From contig JADKAF010000001.1 in NCBI GenBank assembly GCA_016719295.1, forward strand, positions 3,844,001 to 3,908,000: a stretch of DNA of 64,000 nt. Reading direction: 5' to 3'. A model generated the notes under the pieces. That model saw only the letters and a program-made list of their open reading frames with translations. It did not search any database and was not told the origin of the DNA. Both the position numbers and the translations under genes were made by a program. This DNA comes from Planctomycetota bacterium. GTDB lineage: Bacteria > Planctomycetota > UBA1135 > JADKAF01. How positions within the stretch are numbered: the first letter of the stretch is position 1; each line of letters begins with the position of its first letter. Of this stretch, positions 9,001 to 16,676 are shown in pieces.

Positions 9001-11227
9001 GGGCGTTGTCCGCACCCGCGGCGAGCAAGGCATGCTGCTCGAGCACGCGGAGGATCGAGGGCGGGGCGGCTTCGGCGCGCGGCACGCGCGCGAGCTCGAT
9101 CGGCAGCGCGCGATGCGCTCGCGCGAGGAGGAGGTCGAAGCGCAGCAAGGCGCGATGCGCGGCTACGGGCGGGCGCAGGCTTGGTCCATCGGCGAGGAGC
9201 TCGAGCGCATGATCGCTCGGCGAGTCCAGGGCATCGAACGCGGCGAAGAAGCGGGTGCGCTCGGCTTCGCAGCGCAATCCTCGTTGGTCCTCTGGCGCGA
9301 GACCGCTTTGCAGCGCTTCCAGCTCGCCGAGGAGCGTACGCAGCTCTTCGAGCAGGGCCGAGAAGCTGAGCCCGGCGCTCTGGACCGATCGGGCCAGATC
9401 GAGCGCTCGATCGATGCGCGCCTGCGAACGACGGAGCTCGAGCTCGAAACGCAGCACCTCGGGCAAGGCCCGCGCGATCTCCGACCACGCGCGGAGCCAC
9501 TCCGCCGCATCGCCCTCCCTGGCTCTGGCCAAGCGCTCGGCGAGCGCTTCGCCCACCCGCGGCAGGAGCGCGCTCGCGGCGCTCGGCGCGCGCTCCGCTT
9601 CCGCGGCCAGCAAGGCCGCGAGCCTCTTCGCACCTTCCTCGCGCGCGCTCGGCTCCGTGCTCTGCTCCAGCGACGCGAGGCGCCAGAGCACGCTGCTGCG
9701 CCGCAGCTCGGTGCGCAGCGCGTCGCTTTCGCTTGCGCTAAGGAACAGCTCCTCGGTGAGCGCGGAGGCGGCTTCGAGATCGCGCGAGGCCGCGCGATCG
9801 AGGATCCCGAGTAGGAGTCCGCGCGCAGCCTTCGCAACCTCCGCTTGCGGACCTCCGAGGAGCTCGGCGCCGAGGGCGAGGGCCCAACGATCGGGAGCGA
9901 GGAGCGCGCGGCGCTCTCCCGGCCAGGGCAGGGCTTTCGCGGCTTCGGCGAGCGCCTTCGCCACGGCGAGGGCCGCGCGATCGTCGGGAGCGCTCGGCAT
10001 CTCGTCGCGCTGCGCGCGCCAGGCCACGAGCGCGGCGTTCAGCACCGAGAGCTCCGCGGCTTCCCCGGTGAAGCGCGCGAGCTCGCCGCTCTCCGCGAGA
10101 CGCGCGATCTCCGCGCAGGCCCGCGCGCTGCGCCGCTCCGCCAGCTCCACGCGCAGGGCGCCACGCTGCGCCGGAGACCACGGCGCCGCGAGCAAGAGCT
10201 CCAAGCCCTCGCCGCGCGCGTCGCTCGGCCGCGAGCCTTCGCGCCGCTCGAGGAACTTCGTCACCAGAAGCAGCACGCGCTGGTTCGCGCTCGGCAGGGC
10301 ATCCGCGCGCACCAAGCGCAGCGCGAGCTCGATCACGGCGCGCTCGGGCGCGCCGAGCGCCGCTGCGGGGGCGAGCATGGGCAGTCGCTGTGAGCTGGCG
10401 ATGCGCTCTTCGAGCGCCGCCCGCAGCGCCTCCTCCACCCGCGGATGCTCCGCGTGAGCGGCGCTCCAGGTCTCGAGCTCCTCGGCGCGCGAGCCGCTGC
10501 CGTCGCGCCGAAGGAGGGCCAGCTCGAGCGCCGATTCCGCGGCGCTCGAGCCGTTGCCCCGCGCCAGCGCCTCCAGACGCCGGAGTCCCTCTTCGCGCCG
10601 CTCGGCAGCGACGAGAGCCCTCGCCACCAGCAGCTCGCGCCGCGGATCTTCCGGCGCGACCGGGAAGCGCAGCTCGAGCTCGCGAAGCGCGGCGAGCACC
10701 TCTGCCGCCTGCCCTCGACTGCGGCGCGTGAGCAGCACGAGCCGCAGCTCCAGCGTGCGCTGCAGATTCGCTCCACTCAACGCCTGCGCGGCGCGCAGGC
10801 GATCGAGCTCCTCGCCGGCGCGCTCGTCGAGGCCAGCTTCGACGAGCTCCTCGATCAGCACCAAGCGCTGCGCCACCTCGAGCACCGAGCCTTCCAGCGC
10901 CTCGATCAAGCTGGCGGCGCGGCGATGTCCGGGAGCGAGCTCGAGGGTCCGCTTCCACGCAGCCAACGCACCCGCCGTGTCTCCGCGGAGCGCGAGCGCT
11001 TGGCCAAGGCGCCAGTAGAGCTCGGGCTCCTGCGGACGAAGATCCAGGGCGCGCTGGAGCGCGCGCGCCGCAGCTTCGGGATCGTCCTGCTCGAGCGCTG
11101 CGCGCGCCAGGCCGAGCTGACGCGCGACTTCATCCTGCGCGAGCAGCGCGCGCGGCGCGCCGCAGCCAGCGATCAAAGCCGCGGCGAGCAGGGCGCGCGG
11201 AACCGACGATGAGCCCTGAGCGAACAT
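6041..11227 (-). CDS. Very large TPR lipoprotein (1,728 aa)
   Basis: Probable lipid-anchored scaffold facing the periplasm. The N-terminus is a signal peptide with lipobox (LIAGCGAP, Cys22). TPR-type helix pairs occur at the start (LGLARAALEQDDPEAAARALQRAL) and again from about residue 1150 to the end, where units such as DDALYQVGLLRFQRGETEEGRSAL and DDALFAVGQSFEREADAL resemble the BamD/YbgF class. The long middle, about 250-1100, is Ala/Leu/Glu-rich and helical without a motif I recognise. It is unusually long for the type. The next TPR gene follows with almost no gap. No enzymatic signature is visible; a role in cell-envelope complex assembly is inference. Confidence 0.8.
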   Translation of the reverse strand: MFAQGSSSVPRALLAAALIAGCGAPRALLAQDEVARQLGLARAALEQDDPEAAARALQRALDLRPQEPELYWRLGQALALRGDTAGALAAWKRTLELAPGHRRAASLIEALEGSVLEVAQRLVLIEELVEAGLDERAGEELDRLRAAQALSGANLQRTLELRLVLLTRRSRGQAAEVLAALRELELRFPVAPEDPRRELLVARALVAAERREEGLRRLEALARGNGSSAAESALELALLRRDGSGSRAEELETWSAAHAEHPRVEEALRAALEERIASSQRLPMLAPAAALGAPERAVIELALRLVRADALPSANQRVLLLVTKFLERREGSRPSDARGEGLELLLAAPWSPAQRGALRVELAERRSARACAEIARLAESGELARFTGEAAELSVLNAALVAWRAQRDEMPSAPDDRAALAVAKALAEAAKALPWPGERRALLAPDRWALALGAELLGGPQAEVAKAARGLLLGILDRAASRDLEAASALTEELFLSASESDALRTELRRSSVLWRLASLEQSTEPSAREEGAKRLAALLAAEAERAPSAASALLPRVGEALAERLARAREGDAAEWLRAWSEIARALPEVLRFELELRRSQARIDRALDLARSVQSAGLSFSALLEELRTLLGELEALQSGLAPEDQRGLRCEAERTRFFAAFDALDSPSDHALELLADGPSLRPPVAAHRALLRFDLLLARAHRALPIELARVPRAEAAPPSILRVLEQHALLAAGADNALQARHEALLSLGAQLAQGEALSWSLAVFAAVENAARGNDELAARTRFASAGARRAAGFAQRSGGASKDPALGALLEAALDDYAVILARWPRTSTASGCLRSAYQLALDLARAGAYPAARSALLRIAEQAPALHSDDSLRCAMAIAEVGDLLQEAAFPLLERAIGAPPASAASTPMLGAAPLDPLEAVVESEGRLADTSADTFYLGQGAEPEPEQRMIALERAMANALAQRAARAQAEAITQSGSTSAPIEELPAAEVARRVERFEAARAALQSGIDGGFSLATAEIARGVFDAIAAHWTRFGVHERAAVFLAQVAELDQAHPRRSELRLDAALALVQHAASGASRAKDAAARAELERRYQAGRDALGRLAGEEGYPQPLRDRAVVAAAQSFLAQARALDAHLGTRARGPYVRAARELARAESLHPMSAALAGVSAELLSLGDELATRGLTEAAVEIWRVIVEQYPTRGSAREAASRIAQSYAGALDRPLSAVDAFLELHHLFGGANPEPASQILALAARLQSQRRWVEALHALEVFVEGFPAHPEIASALERIGAVHSENGAWNEALAAYRRVIQEHEGTPVAHEARWATARAWIHLSRWTQAEDAYRIWLENGGEEARRADAERRRVVLKDLARHQGLVDEEGQRKAFDAQFQIARIVAEQLGEIGKATLEYEKVAQRWPESHLADDALYQVGLLRFQRGETEEGRSALLRLAERYPSSPASDDALFAVGQSFEREADALAEVTRASSLVQANEVAQKRAYRMVADNRRDQLERSAQRLAEAKKISKDEADREAAFLALQTCNFDVANTQSATSWVAQQIEVLSAEQLADRQDRIHAALRRAVGAFSRAAQVASGDKADQALLELARIQDARLGDAEAALRTWSAIATQYAGTAVAEDASWRLAEAYQRRGRHAEAIEAYGAFLRNYRRSARAEAAQIAMAEGLENLGRWIEAMDAYQRYLESFPEGGSAARAREQIAWIKTYRL

Positions 11228-11392
11228 GGAGTCCCTCCGATCGGGAGTGGAGGCGGTGCGAGGAGAAGGCGGCGCGAGACGCGCTGGAATCGCGAAGGTT
11301 CACGCCTTGCGCGAGCGACCTAGCAAACGCGCCAGGGCGCTCCGGGCCGTAAGGAGCATGTAAAGTCCGGCGCCGGCCCCTACACTGCGCCC

Positions 11393-12238
11393 ATGCGCCG
11401 CCGCCGAGCCCCGAACGTCCGCAAGTCCTCTGGCGAGATGCAGCCCTTCGACGAAGCGAAGCTGCGCTTCTCGCTCCGGCGCAGCGGCGCCGACGAAGCG
11501 ACGATCGACGAAGTCGTCGCGCACATCGTGCCCATGGTGGCGGAAGGCTCGAGCACCCACTCGATCCTGCGCCACGCGTGGCGCTTCCTCGCGCGACGAT
11601 CGCGCGGCATCGCCGCGCGCTACGGCTTGCGCGAGGCGTTGGGCGCGCTCGGCCCGGACGGCCATCTCTTCGAGCGCTATCTCGCGCGCATCCTGGATGC
11701 GCAGGGATGGTCGACGCGCGTCGGCGTCCACCGCGCCGGGCGCTTCGTGGATCACGAGATCGACGTCGAAGCGACTCGCGGGGATGCCGAGCGGCTCTGC
11801 GAGTGCAAGTACCGCAACCGCGCCGAGGGCAAGGTCGACGTGAAGGTCGCGCTCTACGTCTTCGGGCGCGCCACCGACCTCGACGCGCTCCGCCCTGGTC
11901 GCAGCTTCTGCTTGGCGACCAACTCGCGCTTCACCAGCGATGCGATTCGCTTCGGCGAGGGCATGGGGCTGCGGCTCCTCGGCTGGGATCACCCGCTCGA
12001 CGCCGGCTTGAAGGACCTCGTACCTCGTCTCGGATTGGAGCCCGTCACGGTGCTCACGAGCCTCCGGCGCGCCGAGCAGCGACGTTTGCTCGCTCGCGGC
12101 ACTCTGCTCTGCCGCGAGCTGCGCGAGCGCCGCGCAGCGCTGGCCGGCCTGGCGCTCGAGCCTTCCCGAGCGCTGCGGCTGCGCAAGGAGCTCCAGGAGA
12201 TCGAAGAAGCGCGCGAGGGATCCTCGCGCGCTTCCTGA
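11393..12238 (+). CDS. ATP-cone domain fused to Mrr-like restriction endonuclease domain
   Basis: Predicted nucleotide-sensing nuclease. Residues about 5-90 match an ATP-cone (VRKSSGEMQPFDEAKLRFSL, then VPMVAEGSSTHSIL), the regulatory domain of ribonucleotide reductases and NrdR. Residues about 92-215 are a PD-(D/E)XK fold: FERYLARILDAQGW helix, HEIDVEA (D124) and ECKYR (E137, K139) supply the catalytic set. An Arg/Glu-rich helical tail follows. The coupling suggests cleavage gated by ATP or dATP, which is inference. It is divergent from the TPR operon across 165 bases and ends in a hairpin facing the next gene. The start ATG at 11393 is the first in frame; no strong Shine-Dalgarno is seen. 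Confidence 0.78.
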   Translation: MRRRRAPNVRKSSGEMQPFDEAKLRFSLRRSGADEATIDEVVAHIVPMVAEGSSTHSILRHAWRFLARRSRGIAARYGLREALGALGPDGHLFERYLARILDAQGWSTRVGVHRAGRFVDHEIDVEATRGDAERLCECKYRNRAEGKVDVKVALYVFGRATDLDALRPGRSFCLATNSRFTSDAIRFGEGMGLRLLGWDHPLDAGLKDLVPRLGLEPVTVLTSLRRAEQRRLLARGTLLCRELRERRAALAGLALEPSRALRLRKELQEIEEAREGSSRAS

Positions 12239-12252
12239 TCTTCACGCAGCGA

Positions 12253-12272
12253 GCGGTGGTCGAGACCACCGC
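12253..12272. terminator. Hairpin between convergent genes
   Basis: Perfect 8-bp stem GCGGTGGT/ACCACCGC with a CGAG loop, placed between the nuclease gene ending at 12238 and the secreted-protein gene ending at 12309. No U-run. Confidence 0.45.
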
Positions 12273-12308
12273 CGCGCGTGGAGCGTTCCGCCGAAGCTGG
12301 CGAGGCGA

Positions 12309-13142
12309 TCAGCCGATCTGCGTGACGATCGTATCGCTGAAGCGGAAGTGGAAGCTCTCGCCAGCGGGGCAGCTCCCCGTCGTCATCTGGAGATCCGCCC
12401 CCTGTACGGCGATCACGCCGCCGAGGATCGTCGGATCGCAGGGCAGCGTCACCTGGAAGTTCGTGCTCGAGCCCGCGACGCCGATCTCGGCGCCGAGCGC
12501 GCACGTGGTCCCGGGGCAGATCACCACCGGACCGACCGGCAAACCAAACCAGAGGAACGGCACGCCCGTGGAACCGCTCAGATCGTAGCGGATCGTGCCC
12601 GCCACCGTGGGAGCTCCGCTCGCCGTCATCGAGACTCCATCGCAGCCCGTCGCGAGCGTCGAGAAGCTACCCACGCTTCCGCTGTGGCTCACGATCACGC
12701 CGTAGCTACCGGGGAGCCCCGTGGCGATGCCGACGCGCAGGTAGTAGGTGACTCCCTGCGTGAGGCGTACGCGCAACCGGGAGGCGAGCCCGCAGGCGCC
12801 GCCCGCGTCGTCGCTGCACGCGAGCGAAGTCAGTGCAGCGCAGCTGCCGTCGTAGAGCTCGATCACGGTGTCGATCGAGGAGCCGCAGGTCTCGAAGCTG
12901 ACCTGACCCGTGCAGATCGAAGTGTAGCTATGCCACACATCCTCCGCGCCGGAGGGATTGCAGGTGAAGGAGGACGCCGAGGTCGTGGCTCCCGTGGAAT
13001 CGAAGGGACCATTCACGCCGATGGCCAGCGCTGTCGCGCCTGCGCATTCGTCGTTGGTGGGTGTCTGAGCCGAGAGAGGAGCGCCACAGACGGCCAGAGC
13101 GAAGAGCGCAGGGGCCCAAAGTCGGAGCGAAGCGAGGAGCAT
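12309..13142 (-). CDS. Secreted NDECxGA-repeat protein, one repeat
   Basis: Exported structural or surface protein of unknown function. Signal peptide MLLASLRLWAPALFALAVCG ends near LSAQ. One Cys-rich unit follows: NDECAGATALAIGVNGPF, then EDVWHSY, FETCGSSIDTVIELYDG and a paired-Asp SDDAGG loop, then a YYLRVG strand; this layout suggests a disulphide-stabilised beta-sandwich. The C-terminal about 110 residues form a second domain shared with the neighbour (TGCDGVSMTASGAP, CALGAEIG, CDPTILGG) and finish with FSDTIVTQIG. ATG 13142 is chosen because it begins the signal peptide; the frame is open further upstream, but that stretch looks noncoding. Same strand and family as the next gene. Confidence 0.8.
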   Translation of the reverse strand: MLLASLRLWAPALFALAVCGAPLSAQTPTNDECAGATALAIGVNGPFDSTGATTSASSFTCNPSGAEDVWHSYTSICTGQVSFETCGSSIDTVIELYDGSCAALTSLACSDDAGGACGLASRLRVRLTQGVTYYLRVGIATGLPGSYGVIVSHSGSVGSFSTLATGCDGVSMTASGAPTVAGTIRYDLSGSTGVPFLWFGLPVGPVVICPGTTCALGAEIGVAGSSTNFQVTLPCDPTILGGVIAVQGADLQMTTGSCPAGESFHFRFSDTIVTQIG

Positions 13143-13315
13143 GGCGGAATCTCGGGGGCGGAAGAGATGCGTGGGGGAGGAGAAGGAGATGTACCAGACG
13201 CCTGACGATCCCAGGTTGACCGTCTCTCGCTTTCTCGACAAGTCCACTTTGCGACCTCCTTCTTGATCGCGCGTGAATTCTCGCCTCGCGACGGGGACCG
13301 GGCGCAAGAAAGACA

Positions 13316-13351
13316 GTGGGCGCGAGTGCTCGTCAGAGCACGCGCGCCCAC
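13316..13351 (-). terminator. Strong terminator hairpin of the 13400-15367 gene
   Basis: Stem GTGGGCGCG/CGCGCCCAC continued by GTGCTC/GAGCAC around a 4-base loop, with a single unpaired base on each side. Read on the minus strand it lies about 50 bases after the stop and is followed by TGTCTTTCTTG, a T-rich tail. Confidence 0.7.
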
Positions 13352-13399
13352 CCAGCTTCGCCGCCGCGGGGCTCGCGGCGGCGCACGATCATGCTCCGA

Positions 13400-15367
13400 T
13401 CAGTTGACGGTCGTGACGACCGTGTCGGAGAAGTTCACCGTGAAGACGTCACCGGCCGGGCAGGTGCCCGGAAGGGCGATCAGATCCGCGCCTTGGCACG
13501 CGAGCGAGCCGCCCACGATCGAGATGTCGCAGGGCACCGGGATCGTGACGGTGTTCACGCCACCGACGACGATCGCGAGGTCTGCGCCGAGCGCGCAGGG
13601 TTCCGGCGGGCAGATCTGGAACGGACCGATCGCGGCGCCGAACCAGATCGTGGTCGCACCGCTGAAGCCGGTCAGCGCGTAGGTGACCGAGCCCGCCAAA
13701 GCGGGCGTACCGCTCGCGGTCATGGTGAGGCCACCGCAGCCCGTGACGATCGTGGAGAAGCTGCCCACGTTGCCGGTCAAGCTGGCGCGAACCTGGTAGC
13801 TACCTTGCACGCCGTTGAAGCCGCCGACGCGCATGTAGAGCGTCTGGCCGGTGAGCAGGCCGAAGACGCCGACGCTCGACTGCAGGCCGCAGTCGTCGTC
13901 GTTGCACTGGATCGAAGTCAGCGCGCCGCAGGTGCCGCTGTAGAGCTGGATCACCGTATCGAAGCCCGAGCCACAGGTGTCGAACACCCAGTCGCCGTCG
14001 CACGGCGCCGTGAAGCTGTGCCAGGCATCGTTGCCGCCCGCGCCGCAGCCGAAGGCGCCGGGGAGCGCCGAGGTCGTGGCGCCGATCGTGGTGTACGGAG
14101 CGTTGACGCCCACCGCGAGCGGGAGCGCGCCGGCGCACTCATCATTCGCGTAGCCGATGCCGCCCGTCACGGTGACGGTGATGTTGCCGGTCGAGCCAAG
14201 GAAGCCCGCGACCGCGAGGTAGTAGGTGGTATTCCGCACCAGCGACGCGGTGACGGAGGACTGCAGGCTGCAATCGTCGTCGTTGCAGGCGACGCTGGTC
14301 AGCGAAGCGCAGCTCCCCGAGAAGAGCTCGATCACCGTGTCGAAGGTCGAGCCACAGGTCTCGAAGCGGTAGTCCGCCGAGCTCGGCGCCGTGAAGCGGA
14401 ACCAGACGTCGTTGGCCGAGGCCGAGCAGGAGGGCGTCGGGGTGGAGGTCGTCGAGAGGACGTTGGAGTAACCGGCGTTCGCTCCGAGCAGCAGACCAAT
14501 CGCGCCAGCGCATTCATCGTTCGCCGGAGCGCCGCTGCAGCTCATCGCGAGGTTGACCGGGCCCGTAGCCCCGAAGTACCCGCCCACGCGCAGCAGGTAC
14601 GTGGAGCCCGTCGTGACCGGGAAGCTCACCGTCGACTGCAGACCGCAAAAGTCGTCGTTGCAGCCGATCGAGGTCAGGGCTCCGCACGTGCCGGAGAACG
14701 CCTCCACGACCGTGTCGAAGCTCGAGGCGCAGAGGTCGGCGGTAGCCGTGCCCGTGCAGGTCGCGACCCAACGGAACCAGATGTCGGCTCCACCGGAGGC
14801 GCAGGGGAACGCCGGGCTGGAGTTCGTCGCCCCGACGTTCGAGAAGGGCCCGTTCGGCCCGTTCACCAGCGTGACAGCTCCCTCGCAGGAATCCTGCGAG
14901 ATCGCGCGGATCGAGAAGGCTCCCGAACCGCCGCCGTACCCTGCGACGCGCACGTAGTAGGTCGTGCCGGCGGTCAGGTTGCCGCTGACGCGCGACTGCA
15001 GGCTGCACGCGTCGTCGTTGCACTGGACCAACGTCAGCGCCCCGCAGGTGCCGCTGTAGAGCGCCATGCGAGTGTCGAAGGTCGCGAGCGGATTGCAGAG
15101 CTCGAAGGTCGCGGTGCCGGAGACGGTCGCGAGGTAGGTGAACCAGAGGTCCTTCGCTGCCGAAGCCGTTCCGCCGCAGGTGAACGCGAGGTCCGCGGGG
15201 TTGTTGGTGGCGGTCGAGTTGTTGTACGGGCCGTTCACGCCATCGACGATCGCGAGCGCTCCGGCGCACTCGTCGTTCTGCGCGTGGGCCGAGGTCAGGG
15301 TCAGCGCAGCAGCGCCCGCGGCGAACGCGAAGCGGCGCAGCACGCCCTGGAGGTGATTCAGGGTCAT
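13400..15367 (-). CDS. Secreted NDECxGA-repeat protein, four repeats
   Basis: Exported protein with four consecutive Cys-rich units of about 120-130 residues. Each opens with (N)DECAGA or DSCEGA and a VNGPY/NGPF turn, has a W-F-x-x-x-A strand (DLWFTYLAT, DIWFRWVAT, DVWFRFTAP, DAWHSFTAP), a FDTxxxLYSGTCGALT segment and a CNDDxCxLQS loop whose paired Asp residues could bind calcium, then TTYYVRVAG. The C-terminal domain matches that of the gene at 12309 and ends FSDTVVTTVN. Signal peptide MTLNHLQGVLRRFAFAAGAA is cleaved near AHAQ. ATG 15367 is preferred to one five codons upstream. A typical extracellular protein; adhesion or a surface-layer role is a guess. Confidence 0.82.
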   Translation of the reverse strand: MTLNHLQGVLRRFAFAAGAAALTLTSAHAQNDECAGALAIVDGVNGPYNNSTATNNPADLAFTCGGTASAAKDLWFTYLATVSGTATFELCNPLATFDTRMALYSGTCGALTLVQCNDDACSLQSRVSGNLTAGTTYYVRVAGYGGGSGAFSIRAISQDSCEGAVTLVNGPNGPFSNVGATNSSPAFPCASGGADIWFRWVATCTGTATADLCASSFDTVVEAFSGTCGALTSIGCNDDFCGLQSTVSFPVTTGSTYLLRVGGYFGATGPVNLAMSCSGAPANDECAGAIGLLLGANAGYSNVLSTTSTPTPSCSASANDVWFRFTAPSSADYRFETCGSTFDTVIELFSGSCASLTSVACNDDDCSLQSSVTASLVRNTTYYLAVAGFLGSTGNITVTVTGGIGYANDECAGALPLAVGVNAPYTTIGATTSALPGAFGCGAGGNDAWHSFTAPCDGDWVFDTCGSGFDTVIQLYSGTCGALTSIQCNDDDCGLQSSVGVFGLLTGQTLYMRVGGFNGVQGSYQVRASLTGNVGSFSTIVTGCGGLTMTASGTPALAGSVTYALTGFSGATTIWFGAAIGPFQICPPEPCALGADLAIVVGGVNTVTIPVPCDISIVGGSLACQGADLIALPGTCPAGDVFTVNFSDTVVTTVN

Positions 15368-15578
15368 ACCGAGGGACTCCAAGACAGGGAGGATGCGAGC
15401 AACGGGCCGGTTGCCGCTGAGGGTGATCGCATTCTCCCGCGGCGCTCAGCCTGGCTGGCGCGGTGGGGAAAGGTCACGACGGGGATGTCCCAAGCCTGGA
15501 CTCTCCCCGGGCAATTGCCAAGCTCCCTCTGTTGCTACTTCCTGGAACCTCGGGGATCGGATAGACGCTAGCAGCCGG

Positions 15579-16601
15579 CTAGGAACGCAAGGCGCCGCGA
15601 GCCGCCCCTCGCCCGCGCGCGACCCCGCGGCCATCGAGCGCCGCTTCGCGGTGCGACTCGATCACCTCCGACGCGATCTCCCTCAGCGCACGCCGCGGTC
15701 GCCAGCCCAGGAGGCGCTCCAGCTTCTCGAGCCGCGGGACCCGCCGCTGCAGGTCCTCGAAGCCCGCGCCGTAGAGGCGCTCCGGCTCGACGAATCGCGG
15801 CTCCGTAGGGCTCGATGCCAGCTCCGCGACGAGCGCCGCGAGCGCCGCGATGGAGATCTCTTCGTCAGCACCGACGTTGACGATCTCTCCGATCGCGGCG
15901 GGCGTCGCGGCGAGCCCGACCAGCGCACGCGTCACCTCGCGCACGTCGGCGAAGCAGCGCGTCTGCGAGCCGTCGCCGTGGACCTCGATAGCCTCTCCGC
16001 GCAACGCCTGATGCGCGAAGCGTGGCAGCACCATCCCATAGCGTCCGCTCTGCCGCGGGCCCACCGTGTTGAAGAGCCGCGCGACAACGACGCGAAGCCC
16101 GCGCTCGCGCGCTTGAGCGAAGGCGAGCCACTCCCCCATCGCCTTCGCGCAGGCATAGCTCCACCTCGGGCTCGTCGGCGGACCGAGCAGCAGCTCGTCC
16201 CCCTCCGCGAACGGTACGCGCACGCCCTTGCCATAGACCTCGGAGCTCGAGGCATAGACCACGGTCGCGCCCGAGCGCGCGGCAGCGGCGAACACGGCGC
16301 GCGCGGGTCCGAGGTTCGCCTCGATCGTCGCGACGGGCTGCTCGAAGAGGCGCTGGACGCCGACGCCGGCCGCGAGATGGAAAACGCGCTGGCAGCCCTC
16401 CAGCGCCGCGTCGAGCACGCGCTCTTCGGCGGCGGAGCCACGGCGCAGCTCGACGTGCGGATCGGAGAGCACGGAAGCGAGATTCGCCTCGCTGCCGGTC
16501 GAGAGGTCGTCGAGGACGACCACCTCGTCGCCCTCGGCGAGCAGGCGCTCCACGAGATGCGATCCGATGAACCCCGCTCCACCCGTCACCAAGCTACGCA
16601 T
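15579..16601 (-). CDS. NAD-dependent nucleotide-sugar epimerase/dehydratase (extended SDR)
   Basis: Predicted UDP-sugar epimerase or dehydratase for surface-polysaccharide precursors, cytoplasmic. Seen: Rossmann start TGGAGFIGSH, VVVLDDLSTG for NAD binding, FHLAAGVGV, the SSSEVYGKG segment and the catalytic Tyr-Lys pair in SYACAKAMGEW, then FNTVGPRQSGRYGMVLPRF and VHGDGSQTRCFADVREV for substrate binding. This matches the GalE/UDP-glucuronate-decarboxylase-like group; the exact substrate is not decidable. The last about 20 residues are Arg/Gly-rich low complexity. It sits 75 bases downstream of the amidohydrolase gene, same strand, and could share its transcript. Confidence 0.88.
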   Translation of the reverse strand: MRSLVTGGAGFIGSHLVERLLAEGDEVVVLDDLSTGSEANLASVLSDPHVELRRGSAAEERVLDAALEGCQRVFHLAAGVGVQRLFEQPVATIEANLGPARAVFAAAARSGATVVYASSSEVYGKGVRVPFAEGDELLLGPPTSPRWSYACAKAMGEWLAFAQARERGLRVVVARLFNTVGPRQSGRYGMVLPRFAHQALRGEAIEVHGDGSQTRCFADVREVTRALVGLAATPAAIGEIVNVGADEEISIAALAALVAELASSPTEPRFVEPERLYGAGFEDLQRRVPRLEKLERLLGWRPRRALREIASEVIESHREAALDGRGVARGRGAARGALRS

Positions 16602-16676
16602 GCACGCCTCGCCGCTCCGCGACCTGCGAGAAAGGCCGCCCTCGACCCCTGCGGATCGCGGCCTCTTCCCGCGAGC

